A stretch of DNA of 64,000 nucleotides, taken from contig NC_135125.1 of NCBI RefSeq assembly GCF_050908995.1, positions 15,587,011 through 15,651,010 of the forward strand, read 5' to 3'. Numbering within the stretch: the first letter of the stretch is position 1; each line of letters starts with the position of its first letter. The notes under the pieces are model-generated. The model did not search any database. It was not told the DNA's origin and saw only the letters and a list, made by a program, of their open reading frames with translations. Origin of the DNA: Andrena cerasifolii. Taxonomy: Eukaryota > Arthropoda > Insecta > Hymenoptera > Andrenidae. This document shows, piece by piece, positions 48,356-61,918 of this stretch. The position numbers and the translations under genes are program-made.

Positions 48356-51301
48356 GAGAATCTAGAACGCCAGACGAGTATCGGAATGCTGGGAATTCGA
48401 GAAGTGTTAAGATTGAACGAACTTGGAAAATTCAATGCAACTGTAATGAATTTGTTGTTCCTCCACCGATGACCGATCTCCTCGGAACGGAAGCTTCGTC
48501 AGAATTTTTAAGCACATTTCCTGGGGATATCCTTGGCCCACTTGGACCCAATTTCGCAGCCGGAGATAAGGGGAACGCTCTGAAATGTTTTTGCGTTTGG
48601 AGCGGGGCATTACGTGGTCGTAAAAATTCGAGCGAACGACCATAAGTTTCGTGTCGCGGCGAGATCGCGAGCCGTGATGGAGCCCCGCTAAAAATACACG
48701 TGTTTATACCGAGGGGGCAGGAAAATCCGCGCTTAGCCGTCGATTGGTTAATTGTGCATATCGCGAGGGTAGAGGCGGAAGATCGGGGGGAGGGGGGCGA
48801 GGGCGACAGGGGCGTACGAGGGAGCGTTCCAGAACGGCCATTGCCAAAAAGTCGATGTGGCAATCGACGCCGCGTTCTTTCGCTCGCTCCCTGCCAGCTC
48901 GGCTTCTCTGCCATCGTTTTAATTTAAGACACCCCTTCAAATGTCACGAATACGCATTCCGTTCCGCGCCGTCTCGCCGCGGTCGGATCGAAAACACACG
49001 GCTTCCCTGCGAGACGCCACCAGTTTTCCTCGCCTTCGTGGAATCTCGCCTCGTGACTCACTTTTTCGAGCATTTGGAGCCGCTCTTATGCAAGCCAGTT
49101 TGCAAACACACTCGGCCATCTCTCAAAGGTGGAACGCACTTAAAATAGAGTACTCTGCTCCTCCGCTTGTTCCTCCTTTTCTGTGGGGTAACATCTCGGT
49201 TAATCTGTCTCGAATTAGCGTAAACTGTTCGACAGTGGATTACCTCTGGAATAGCTTCTATGGGGGGGAACGTTCCTTGCGTTTTGAGAACACAGGGTTC
49301 GTCAGCTTAGATTCGGCTCGGCCCGTCGTCTTCAGAAGGCAATGATAAAAATGGACAATGTTCGCGGGAGGTAAATAGAGTATCGGTTTCTTGTTTACAA
49401 CGTGTACTAGTGGTTTTCTAAAAATAATAGGCCGCGCAGCGGCCTCGAGGCTATAGTCGCCGATTGATACACAGGACGGGTCCAAACAAGCTTTTATAGG
49501 CTTAAGCTGCGAAATAGGTTACCGATGACTCTCGACGGGGCTAACGTAACGCGGGTTGAGAAATCGCCACGACCTCGAGCACGATCCACGCGAATCCCGT
49601 GCCAATCTCTTTGAATCCTGTCCACGTACCTTCTATCGCTACGACGTACCTAGCGGAGGCTGGCCGAAAATTCCCTATCTAAGATCGCTTCTAACTAAAA
49701 AAAACACCGCCCTCTTCATTCCCAAATTTCTGCAAACCAAAACACTCCATGTTTACACGCGGCTAAAGAAGAGGAACCTGGAGAAACCTGAAGGAACGTA
49801 CGAAAAGGCTATTAAAGGGCTATCATAACTGAAACCATCGTTCAACAAATTTATAAAGTCTACCCTAATATCCCAGGAGACGTGGATTTTTCGAACTTTG
49901 TAATCCGAATCTTCGTTTCCACTAACCAGAAGTCTGATCCAATTGCCTGAAATGCGGATCCCCTGTCAAAATCGAAGGCAGGGACGTGGGCAGGGCGAAA
50001 CAATCTCCGATCGACCTATTTCAGGCGTCGGGCCAATTACCGATCCAGGGATCTCAATTAATCTGTCACTCCGCCGCGGTGCAGCTAACCCGAGGACTGC
50101 CGTTTCCGCGCGCGCGGACTCGTAATAACGGCGAAACGAGCCGGCTGCGCAGCCACGTCGACCCACATTTATAAATAGAGAGGCCTCATCTCCATCGTGC
50201 CCAAAGGTGCGCGTCGTGTGTCACCCCAGGAATACCATAGGTCGGCCGAGTGTACGCCTGCCAGGCGTGCACGGTGTGAACGGGCCTTCAAGCGTTCCCA
50301 CCGGGCTGCCGTTTTGGAAAACGATCCGCCTGGACGGGCAACTGCTCGTAAAACGCTTCATGTATGTAACCAGAGTGCTGGGTGGGACTCTGAAAGCCTT
50401 CCAAGGGTAGATTTTACGATGCCGATAGTTGGTTGCTCGATGCCCGTGGCTCGATACCGTCAACGAGCTCTGCTCTATTTGCTTTTAGTCCCTGTTAAGC
50501 TTCAAATGTGAATGAAAGTTGACCTGGCAATTCGTTTGACTTTAGTTGCCTGGGACGTTGGTTCTGGACGATGGTTGTCTTCTGGGGTTTCTCAAGTCTC
50601 TTTGCCGAGAATTCAGACTGTGGTCAATAGTGGAGTTTAGTTGCTTCGGGTAAGGTTCTGTGATTACTGTGATCCTAAATGTTTCTTCGCTGCTGGAAGT
50701 TTGAACGCTACTACGGTACCGTGGAGCTGTTCGCATTTGAGCGTTCTACGTAGCATCCCCTTGTCTTCGATCGCCACCGAAGAATCTGTACCTCTACTTT
50801 TCAATAACTGGATGGCAAATGATGCTTCCACTGAAGTGGGCTTTATCGCTTCACCGAGTGTCGTTCAATTATAATTGAGATTAGTGTTGGCTGAGACTTG
50901 ACTTCTTTCATCGAGCTCGAGAAGATCCGGTGCCCGCGACGGAATCGTATCAAATTTCCATGAAAACGGCCGCCTAACCGAGACCTGGCAGAGTGACGCG
51001 CAAATTCGCGCGGCCCCGGTCATCTTGCTTTTTCTTCCCGCGGAAAGTGGTTTTCTGTTTCGCGGAGAGGCCCGTCCGCCACAACACAACGCTATTTATG
51101 CCACTTGCTCTGGGAATAGTTTCATTGGCCTGGCTCCAGACGGTATTTTTCACCTCCATCCACAGCCCGCGAAACAAAAATGCGCGCTCGGCTCGAACGT
51201 GGCTGTACGCACGCGTCCACTCCAACAACAACGAACTGGTGGCGATCGGGATGACTCAAGTGTCGTCAACGTTGCGAAAAGTGGCAAATATGTCGAGAAT
51301 C

Positions 51302-51313
51302 GGGGGGGGGGGG
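51302..51313 (+). repeat. G12 homopolymer
   Basis: Twelve consecutive G on the + strand. The homopolymer length may be unreliable in the assembly. Confidence 0.9.
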
Positions 51314-52056
51314 AAGAACAGAAACCACCCTGGTGATATTGACAATCTATTGCACTCGAACAGAACCTGCAACACAGGAATATCCTTCGGGCTTCTTTCA
51401 GTAAAAATGGATCTCGATTTAGCCGTTGACCTTTACCACCACTACATTTTTATCGTGACTTGTAGTGGGTTAAAATTGGACGAGCCAGACGTAGCTTCAC
51501 CTATTTATTATGAGTATTATACTACAAGGTAACGCCTCACCCTGTGTACACAGTAGACCGCAGAGAGCTGCGTGGAAAGTACGAAATTAGGGGTGGATGT
51601 AAGAGGTAAATACGGAAGATTTCAAAGCTCCTCGAATGGGCTCGTCTCGCCAAACGTGATTCACCGAATCGCTCGTCCTCCCTAGTTAACGGGTTAAGAA
51701 TCGACCAGCTACCGATCGATCCATCCCGCGGACGCAAATAAAGCAGCATCTGGCAGAACGGTCGCGATCGAGCCGTTTTGTTGCGCGTTTAACGCTGCGT
51801 CTAATAATGTAGCAAGGCCGTTCTTCCCGATGTACCGTGAATGCCCGCCGGTTGCTGGCTGTTACGACACGTTCTGTTGATTTAAATTTTAACAACGCCG
51901 CGAACGGACCCTTAATGTCCTCGCGATGCGACGATAAATCAGGCCTCGCGAGCCGCGAGACGCTGCCAGGCATCTCCGCTGGCACGCGTTGCTCCTCCTT
52001 TATTACAAGAGCGAAGAAATTGGAAAATTGTCAGGGTGTCGCGGAGGAAGTAGCAG

Positions 52057-52080
52057 CGAACGAACGAACGAACGAACGAA
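52057..52080 (+). repeat. (CGAA)6 microsatellite
   Basis: Six perfect copies of CGAA. Confidence 0.95.
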
Positions 52081-53402
52081 ATCATGGCCACGGAAACGGG
52101 GGAGGAAGAATCATGGTACCTGTCGCGAGGAATCGAATCGGAACGCCTCGAACCCCCGACTCTCGTTCATCTTCTGCATGTTCGAATGCGAAGGGTCACT
52201 CGACGCTTGTGTTTCAAAGCAGAGTATTCTGAAATCTTCCACAGCTCTCCTGGAATCCGATTTTTTACATCTGCTCTTCTGATTCGACGGGAACACGTGG
52301 CTGACGTTCGCTGAATATGGTCGACGACTTTTATTACGATTATTTATTGCGCGAGCATATTTGTTGCAAAACGTTGGGAGACATTAATTCGAGCGGAGGC
52401 TGGTTGAATTATGGGAAAATCTAAGGTCATTTGTATACTTTGTTTATAATATCACGCCTGTTAAAATTCTTGCTGTGTATGGATAGAACGTAGTTATAAA
52501 GCATTGCATAATAATAGATAAATCGATGCACCGTGTGCTGCAGCTTGAAGTTGATATGAAACCGATAAAAATGTAATGTAATTTCTTACAAAACCCCAGG
52601 CTTCTTCCTCGGGACCCAACATGGCTACTACCGGTACAGCTGACCTTTGCATCTTCCCTAGTAGAAGTTAATATATTGCTCAGTTACTTAAACGAGAGAG
52701 CAACATTCGCACTTAACAGCGGAAGAAACACAAACGGAGGCTGACAAATGATTGATTTATCCACTCGAAGGATCAGGCATCACACTTGCGTAGCAGATGT
52801 AAAGCGTGGACGGGTAATTAACTCGTACTCGTTGTAATTAAAAAAGAATCTAGGAGCAAGCCAGAACGCGTAAAAACTCATGATTCATTAATCATCCCGT
52901 GACTTATTGCTAAAGTCCTGTGCAACTTTGCATTCTATCCGGGAATCCTTCTTGCAATTGCACGGAAATTATGATAATCTCCCAATTAACGTCAAACGTC
53001 CCATAAATTAATGAATTCGTGCCTGACGCTGCTTCCCGACATTTCCGAGCCGGCAATCGATAGAACGCGAATGGATGGCCGAAAGTCTTGCCCGTCGCGA
53101 GCGGAATATTAAATTAAAGGCGGACGGAAGTGAGTCAGCGTTACGCCGGCGATATTACGCTACGCAATTACGTTGTAACGGACAGGGTGGACCGAAACAT
53201 GTTTCAGGCTTTTGTGCGCAGATCCCTCCCCTTCTTCCTGACCGTCCCTCTGCTACGAATCTCCTTTAACGACGCCAATTTATCGCATTCAGAAACGCTC
53301 CGTTAAACAATCTAACGAAACGGTGCTTCTCGATATTCCCCGCGATAAAAAGTCCGCGATCGCAGCCACGGCGCAACGAATAAGGTGAAAGCAGACAGTT
53401 AC

Positions 53403-53457
53403 CTTGCGTGGTGGTTTTGTCGTGGTTGTCCGCTGCCTGGAGTTGTGCAGGTCCGAT
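53403..53457 (-). CDS. Candidate 55-nt internal exon
   Basis: On the minus strand a high-quality acceptor (TTTCCTTTTCCATTCTGCTTCCAG, ending at 53458) precedes 55 nt that end in CGCAAG at 53403, followed by the donor-like GTAACT. The segment is open in more than one frame: one reads IGPAQLQAADNHDKTTTQ, another SDLHNSRQRTTTTKPPRK, which also runs on from an upstream frame. Length and signals suit a small internal exon, but with so few residues a decoy is equally possible. It lies on the same strand as the candidates at 61.7 and 26.8 kb. No family recognised. Confidence 0.2.
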
Positions 53458-56400
53458 CTGGAAGCAGAATGGAAAAGGAAATCGTTAGGTAGCTGTTCCT
53501 TCATTTCGTAGCGCAAGAAGAGATCTCTGCGAGGGTTTGCTATTTATTTTAAAACAACCTGTCTTCGGCTCTGTTTACAATAACACCAGCGATATTACCT
53601 GCTTATGACTGAATTTCTGTTACGAATTCGTCACGGTTCATTGACTTGCTTCCGAGGAGCAATGTAAAATGAGTATAGCCGAGCGACACTTTCACTGGAT
53701 GCCAAAATATTTAACGACCGGAGCAGCGAGAAATGAATTTCGCTGCGGTTGTTACGGATCGACGACCCTTGTTTTGCATTAACGAAACCATTGATCGGCT
53801 TGCACCGATCGTTCGGTAAATAATAATTAGCGCAGCCTGTCAACTGAGACGACAATAGCTTCTTACGATGGCTGCTTCACTTTCGCCAGTTGAGCAACGA
53901 TAGACAAGAGTAACGATTCACTTGGAGAGAAAAAGGTTCGTTCTGCTTGAAACGATTGAGAATGGGTCGGAAGTTTGGTAATCTCGAGCCTGAATCTCAG
54001 TCCACTGGATGCCGAGGATATAATTTATCCGAGAGCTAGGGAATCGATGCTGCGTGTATCGCGGCAGTTACGTAGTTGGAACATGAAATGAGAATCCTAA
54101 TATCGATCAGAGTTTATCGATTGCCTGGTCACTCCCTTCGACCATTGCAAGCGTGGTTCATCACCGAGTCACGGTAATTGAAGAAAAATTGACGGGAACA
54201 CGCGGCGTCGTTAACCCTGAACTAACAGAGCCGACGGCTACGCGTTATTATCGAAGTTCACGGGTCAAAGTTCGAACTAACACGCGTGAGTTTCGCGTAT
54301 GTCGGTCATGAATGTTTATGTCGGATAGCCGCGGAACGATTGACCCCGTTACGAAGGCCCGTTTTCAAGAATATCGTCCGACCATACTTATACGCTTTAC
54401 CACAACCATTCCCCGATCCTTTCACAAGTTTCTCCCAATTTCTGCGCGCCACTTGTATGCAAAATATTACCCAATTCTGCACAATCCTTCTCCGCCTTCT
54501 GCGACACCATGCGCTCACATGGAACAATTTCGCAGATCGATCCTTGCGCCTCGCCGCTTCTAAATAAACCGGCATCCACTTGCAAGCTCCGGTATCTCCT
54601 TTCCCTCGGTAAATATCGTTAACTGAGTTTCGCGAAAAGCGAGGCGAGTGAGTCAACCACCCTCGCGCGACCCGATTCAATTTTTAAATCAACCGACTCC
54701 GCTCGGGCATGGCACGGCGCAGGGAGGGAAACGGGGAAAAAAGCAGGCCGCGAGTGCAGGCGTGCATCGACGCCGAGACGCAATCGCGACGCCCAGCATC
54801 AGAAATAGCCTGGACGCGGTAATAAAAGTTCTCGGAAGACGAACACATCGTCGGCTGTCACCAATTACGGAGTTGCATGGGATCGCAATGCCGCGGACCG
54901 AAATATTGGCAGTAATTGCCTGGATCGTGTTACGCGGGACGGCGATCCGTGGTCTGGTGCTCGGGGTGGTTTCTACGAAGTTACTGAGGAAAGGGTGGCG
55001 GCTGAATGGACTTGAGAATTTGAGGAAATTGGACTTCCAGGCGAGGGGGAGCTTGATAATTTTTCTACCCTGAATTAAGAATGTCTGACGAACTTGATAG
55101 AATATAACGGAAAGAATCTGATGGGAATTGATGTGGCAATGAGGAGCCTCGCTTTCTGTACCAAAGAAGTATCTCTGAAGTAAATTTCTGCGAAACAGTA
55201 GACCGTGGTAACGCCGAACTGTGAGCATTCCAAGACTTCTGTAAATAGGATAGACAGAGCATTCTTTTCCAAGTCAAAGAATCGTCGCACATTGCGTTGT
55301 CTGCTCTCCGTTTCCACTGCCAAAGTCCATCGACCATCGCGCTGCGTCAACCGGAAAGCAACTTAAACTGTTTATGAATCTTGCGCGTAACAAGTGCTCG
55401 TGCATGTAGCATCTAATTTCCCCGCCGTGCACTATGCACGGCCATTAAAGCGAGGCTCTATTAAAAACGCGACGCCTCGGTGCGACAAATTCGAACGGAA
55501 ACTGCCTCTCCGTTTCGCACGTGAGAAGATCGCGGGGCACCGACGAAGGAAGTGACTCCTCGAACCGCCTTGCTGTACAATGATTATTTTACATAACAGA
55601 AGTCAGAGTTGAGGCACGGCAGGACAGAGAAAGTTGATGACGTCGCCGCGTCTTGTTTCCATTATCAATGTGACTCGGCATAATCGACGTCGGACGGCAA
55701 CGACGTAGATCGCACAATGGCCTCTCGAGCCAGCCATCACTTCCGAGTGAATATCCATCGAGAAACGAGAAATCACAGGCTTCCTCGAGTGGAAGAAAAA
55801 AACGATCGTCACAATAACGCGACGATTCTCGTGAACCTAGCCATACGCATCAACGACCGCTTAACAGCCTCGTCGTTTCGTAATTAAAAGCTGATGAACC
55901 AAGACACTTATCAGGCTGAGACGTCTATCTCGTGCTTTCCCCCTCGTTTCCTCTGCCACCTTTTGTTCCAGCACTCAACAAGTGCATTATTTTTAGACGT
56001 CGTCTGATTGCTTTATAAATTCTTCTCATTCTTGCGCGTGCACCTCTGAGCACTGGTCACCTCGCAATTATACAGAAACGTGCGCACGAATCTACGCTAA
56101 ACGAATTTTCTTAACAGCATGCGCGAGGGGGATGGCACTATTTAGTTGAGAATAATTGTAGCGAGGGTGTGAGTAGAGATCGCGATTGGGGTCAGACACT
56201 GTTCCCCAAGGGGTGCCATTATCCACTCATTGCTGACTCATTTAAGCGATTAAATTAACGTGGAAATCAATAATATCTAGGAATATAAGTTAGCTTTGTG
56301 CTTTCTTCGTTCGTGTTTTATTTATTAAGACAGGTCACTGAAAGATTTCCAGCGATTTCGAGGTCCTCCGGTGTCGACGAGTGGTGGGAAACGTTTCGAT

Positions 56401-59400
56401 GCTCTTGTCGCACATTCGAAGGGATTCGGGGCGTTTTAAATCGTCGGCTGCTCGAGTGGCCCGAATTAAAGTCCGTTTTTACGGCTCGGCAGAGAGAGAA
56501 GCCCGAGATTCCATTCGTCGGAGCGATTCTTTGTAAAGGGGTAAGAGCGAGCGCGCCGAACGACGTTCGCCAGGGGGTGAGAAGAAACCGAGAGGGTAGT
56601 ATTGATCGCTCGGCCGAAAACATTCGCTCTCGACGACCGACTTTTTTCCGCGTCGGGACGAGAGTAGGGAAACGGAAAAACGGGCGAGCGGCGGTGTCGA
56701 GATTTTTGCATGTAAATGCTACGTTAAGGGGGTGGGCAGGGTCGTTATCTTGCTACACGGGAAAGCTGAGTTATCACTTCGCTTGAGAATATCTTCGTAA
56801 TGCGCGTAAAGAGTGACAATTTACGCGGCCCCAGAAAATGCTGGCCTCTGTGTTCATTTAACGGGAGAGACTAGGAAAATTTGAATTGCTTCGATACAAA
56901 ATTTGTAAGACTGATAAAACTCGCTGTTACTATTTTTCCTCTTGTCAAAAGAGTAGTAGAAATGTTATCCCTTGTATTCTCACTTCCCACTGTTACCCAC
57001 GATCGAAAGCCCCACATATTTCACCGATTCCGCGAAGAGTGCTGAGGGAACAGCCGAACATAAGACGCCTCGCGTCTGTTTCGCCCGGAAATTGCAAACG
57101 GACCGGGGAATAAACGGCGTTATCGCGGCCGCGTAGATTACGTCCTGGATGCGGAATACTTGGGAAGTTTAAACGGGCTCGAGGCCGCGGAAAATTTCAA
57201 CCAGGTCCCAGCTCCCACCCTCGCCCGTTCCTCCCGCCGCCCTTCAACTCTCGCGGAAGATATATCCCCGAGATATACTATAAGGGGTGCCACCGCCCGG
57301 CCTCCCACAGGTCGGTCGATCAATTGCGCGCGAAGTAGAAGTTCCAGCTCTCCGGGTGGTTAAAGTTACCCTCAGTCACGCCCCGGGTTCGACGACCTCG
57401 CGTGCCGCGATCCCAAAATTACCGACGATGGAAAGCGTAGCCCCGTGGCGCACGGAACATTTCTGTGCCGTGTACGGGGCTGCGACACGTTAATTCCCGC
57501 CGATCGATCATCCAGGGTCGCCCCGTTAAAATAGCACCGCCACCCTCTTTTCGCTTACGTCACCGACGTGTCCTTGAGAAGTCAACCCCTCGCGGCGCGC
57601 TCTTGTTTAAATACGACACGAGCATCTCCCCCTGATAGGAAATCGGGGGGATGCTCTCGGCAGGGGGATTAAAAATGACTCGTGACGCGTGGATTCCTGG
57701 TGTTCGAGCTGAAATCCGGGGAGACGTCTAGCTTTCTTGCGGGCTTCGCGATGAAACCGAAGACGGAGGGTGTTTGGGTGAACGAAGTAACTGCGAAGAC
57801 TAGCGAATCCTCGATGTAGTATGGTTAGCGAGGAGTTTATGAATTACTTTTAATACGTAAATGATCGAGACGTCTATATTCTATTTTCAAGTTAGAGTTA
57901 TTAGTTTAACTGGGCCAGAAACGGGAACAACGTGTCCCGACAAATTAATATTCCTTGTTTTCGTTCGTCCCCATATTCGCCGAGGCTTGTTTCCCCAGGG
58001 AGGCAACTCTTCCCCGGGATTTTATGTAATATCGCGGAGTTATTTATTTTTCGCGGTAATTCATAATTTCTCGGCGAGTACACCGCGAGCGGAGTACACC
58101 TCTCGCGGTGGCCTTGTTAATCCACAGCTTCTCATTAATATTAATAGGCGAGCAACGGGAATCGCGAGGCTCTGTGAAAATTCTGTATCCATTTCGGTGA
58201 GGGCTAACCGGAAATTCTGCCGTAGATAAACGTTTCGCTGGACCTCTTACTTTCTAGACAAATGTACTAAACTTTGAGTAATTAAACGAAGAATAACTGG
58301 CCTTGAAAACGGTCCACGTAATAACACAACCAGACTATATACCTGCTCGGAGCTTAGTTGCATACTCGAGAAACGCATTACGCATCAGAAACGTGACCTA
58401 AGAATCGGCAGATTTCGATTCCCAACTCCTACGAATTCCCTGGAAGTCCCTGGAACGAGACTGTTCCCAAACTCTTCCGCGCGAAGACGCGAGCCAAACC
58501 GAAAGGCGGTTTGTAAAGTGGGCGGAAAAGCTCAGATCAATATCAAGCGCGAATTGGAACGTTACGTCGTGAAAATCGACCCGTGACCTAGTGTGGACCC
58601 GCCCGTAGGTGCCGCTCTCGGTCGGTGGCGCCATCCGAAAGACTTGTTCAGAAGACGCACAAAACCCATCTCCACCCGCACAGAGACGGGCGGTCGCCCG
58701 CCTGAAAAGTGGCGGCGGAATTTTCGTCATCTCACCGGCACGTAATCCGCCACGTTTCAAGCGTCTTAATTCCGTCGGCTATCTTCTTGCCCCTCGGCCT
58801 CTCCGCACGCAGCCAGCAGCAGCAGCAATTTGCGAAATTTTCAGACAGAGTTCCTGGGACGCTTTTAATTCCCGCGGGAAAGGAATCCCCATTCGTTTTA
58901 CGGAATCTTCCTTATTCGGGAAAATTTCCTTAAGCACCGGCAAGATCACGGCGTCACGGACGGCTACTCGATGGAAACGGTTTTGGATTTTAGGGGAAAA
59001 AGTGGTGAACGACTCTCGCAAGCTAGAGGTCAGGATGTGTTGCTAAGAAAGGGTTCGATTATTTCAGCTGGGTCATTAGACTTCTAAATCTGTCCTCCCT
59101 GCCCTATGTGAACTAAATTGGTAACTTTAACAACCTTTTTCAGGAGCTATATATCAGCACTTTTTTGGCTCCCAGTGATTCGTAAGGATTAAAATGTATA
59201 ATATAAAGGATCCATACAAATACAGCGAAACTCAAGCAGAGTAGGATCAGACCGGAGTGGCCCTCTGCGTGGCAAGTAGATTGGGCAAGTCTTTGGTCAG
59301 ACGTGGTATAATTTCGCGTGAGCTTTGGATGGGTATACCGAGGAACTTAAAAGCGTACTGAGCTGATGTATATGTGACGTGAGTGGAGAGTAATATAATC

Positions 59401-61708
59401 CAAGCTCCCTGTCCTGGTTTTTAGTATGATTTTACTGAACATTTCATTAATTAACATCTAAATTCCTGTGCTTACCAAAGTGAGCAAATTAATTTTAAAA
59501 AAATCCGTCCTGACTATAATTAAAATAGCGAAATGTATGAAAAATTTATTTCCAAACCGGGCAGAAAGCAAGGAATATAAACACGTCGAATGAAGTTCAG
59601 TTACAGTAAAACCGCCGCTTAATACATCCAAAACCCATTTAGTGAAAGGAGGAGGAATGATCTGTTATGCAATTAACAAAGGAAACAGTTATGAAAGACA
59701 TCCTAACTGCTAGCCAGGCCATAAAAAGTGAGTGTACAGGACATCTGCTGATGTTTCCCCTCGAATTAATCAATTTCCTCGGGCCACCCCAAAACAGTGA
59801 CCTCCTTTCGTGCATAGACCGAAAGGGGGAGAGTTCACCGCGGAACCTGCAACGATAGACCCGTGTGTCTATATACCTATCCCGTAATGGGCCAGTGTGT
59901 TCCAGCTACTTATTTACACAACGAAAGTTCCGCGTGTACGTGACGTTAACGTATGTGTTACACGGGGGAAGCCGCGGAGGATTACTATTAGAGTAGACCT
60001 AACATTAATTCCGCGTGCCGTAGATTAGGAGGACACTCTGTAGGTTTCCCCCTGCTGCATATTCTCCGTCGTCTACTCGGGCAATTTACATTCTACTTGT
60101 TCATAAACACGATGCACATCATACATGTCGACTCCCAACAGAGAAATTCATTTCATTCTCAGAGTACCATAATTCGTGACTTTTGTCCCTTTCTTTGTTT
60201 TTAAATGGTTGAACCGCCGCGTGTTTGTTTATAAACAAAGAAGATCCACTACGTTATTCCTGTTAGAGCGTTAAAGTGTACGACACGATGAATACGAAAG
60301 AGCCCCGAGATGGAATTTGTCCGCCGAATAAACGACACAGGAAGAGATCGAAAGGCTCGTTGATACACCGAGCACGCTGGACAAGCCAGTTGTGCTTTTA
60401 ATTAAAACAGTAATGATGTATGATCGCGCAGATTAGAGGCGTGTCACCTTGATTAACCGTAATGGAACGCGTTGATGGCTATCTCTCGGACACCTGGAAC
60501 GTTTGAAAGAGCTGGAATTGATCGTTAAATTGTTAGAGACTCTATTTCTTCTGCTTTTAAAAACCGTGAAGGCACCGGCATAAAGATATCTGGGGAATAA
60601 TTAGCAACACTTTGACAAACGTGACATCGGTTACTTCATTGAGAAAATCTGCGATGGACGGAATAACAAGAGACGCGGAGAGCAGGGAATAATACAAACT
60701 AAGTAGATTACGACAGCCACGGCCAGACAGCGCGTACCACCAAGTTCACTTGTTCGAAATGAGAGCTACATTGACACACTTTCTGCGCCAGTCCATTCAT
60801 ACGCACTCCACGCGATGCGAGCACAATGGAAACGTACCGATTCCTCGAAACTCAGTATCAACGAAGCGAAACATGAAGGGGTCGTAATATCGCAGGGCAC
60901 GAGGAAGAAGGAAAGAAGTTCGACGAAGTCAGAATAGAAACTACTTAGGTATCGATACCTATTCCTCCTTTCTCTCATCACTCTTGCGAACGTCGACCTC
61001 GATGCCCTTTTACTCTGAAACAACAGTGCTCGACGAATAATTCAACACACTGCTGTTTTTCGTCATCCAAAACGAAGCGATTATCACGTTCCAAAAAGTG
61101 AACGAAAATTTCGGTGGTATATTTCATTGTTCTAGGGATACTCTAGCTCTAGTGTTATTACTGAGCCCACTAAAGGTTCCCAGACTCTATTCTCGACCTT
61201 ATTGCATTTCTAACGGGCATTACTGCCTCAGTTTCGCACGGGGCCACGCGACATGTGCGTAATTATGAGGAGCAAAATCTGTTCCGCGAAACCAACGTGT
61301 TCTAGATTAGACTCCATCCAGATTTCAGGAAGATTTCACTCCACTGTAGGGTACCAGAGGAATATTAACAACCTAAATGGGACGCTTTCAATATCACCCT
61401 TATTTCTCTATTGAAACAAACCACCCCTAAACAGTCGCTGCGTCGCGTTTCGAGAAAGCAGAGTTCGACGAAGCCAAAGGAGGAGCCCGTAGGTTCTCGG
61501 AAGATTTACTTCTGACGGCAAAGTACACGCATTAGCTTGCAGAATTTATTGCGACCCGTACACGCGCACTTGCATTGAATAATAGCGCATTCTCTCTCCA
61601 CAGCCGGTTTACGTACGCGCGTACCACCGAGGCCATGCTAATTCCTTGTATAAATAAAGGACTTATCTCTGGCCTGCACTCGTTCTCTAGACGTTATGAT
61701 ATACTAAC
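53458..61708. other. Unassigned non-coding sequence
   Basis: About 8.2 kb without a supported gene. The frames at 54286-55350 and 56298-56786 overlap heavily on opposite strands and show no domain. A + strand 63-codon frame at 59667-59858 contains a donor-like AAAAA|GTGAGT but no acceptor. If the minus-strand exon model is right, this would be intron. Confidence 0.4.
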
Positions 61709-61918
61709 CTCATTAGCATGAGGCGCTGCGGAGAAGTATGGCTTCAATAACGGCACGCCGCCACGTTGGGGATCGATGACGCGGTTGAAAGCAACTTCTC
61801 GCTCGTGGTTTAACGCTGTCAGCCTTTTGCCGGGCACGCGTGGCATGCTCAAAATGTCCCTTATCGATTGGAACGACCACCGTAGTGGTAAAACTACCCG
61901 CTGATCAGGATCCTTATT
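61709..61918 (-). CDS. Candidate internal coding exon, 70 codons, phase 0/0
   Basis: On the minus strand GGTTCAG (acceptor, CAG at 61919-61921) opens a frame that runs exactly 70 codons to GCTAATGAG, followed by the donor GTTAGT (GT at 61707-61708). Both ends are in phase 0. The product begins NKDPDQRVVLPLRW, continues SIRDILSMPRVPGKRLTALN and ends in GGVPLLKPYFSAAPHANE. It contains a Gly-Lys-Arg after MPRVP, which in a secreted precursor would be an amidation/cleavage site; there is no other sign of a neuropeptide precursor. The frame is open 12 nt further up to an ATG at 61928-61930, so a coding start there is possible. A weak pyrimidine tract makes the acceptor uncertain. I recognise no domain. 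Confidence 0.35.

Larger units (their letters stand above)
43033..53402. other. Unassigned non-coding sequence
   Basis: About 10 kb without a supported gene. Low-complexity items are a T11 run (46231-46241), a G12 run (51302-51313) and a (CGAA)6 repeat (52057-52080). A nested inverted repeat lies at 48241-48355. Isolated splice-like sites, such as minus-strand GTTTTTTTTAGTTAG with TAG|GTACGT downstream near 49630-49710, enclose frames with stops and were not accepted. Confidence 0.4.

Noticed and set aside
49630..49710. Minus-strand exon-like segment with a poly-T acceptor and GTACGT donors
   Set aside because: All three frames contain stops over the putative 41-nt exon, so it cannot be coding; untranslated use cannot be shown.
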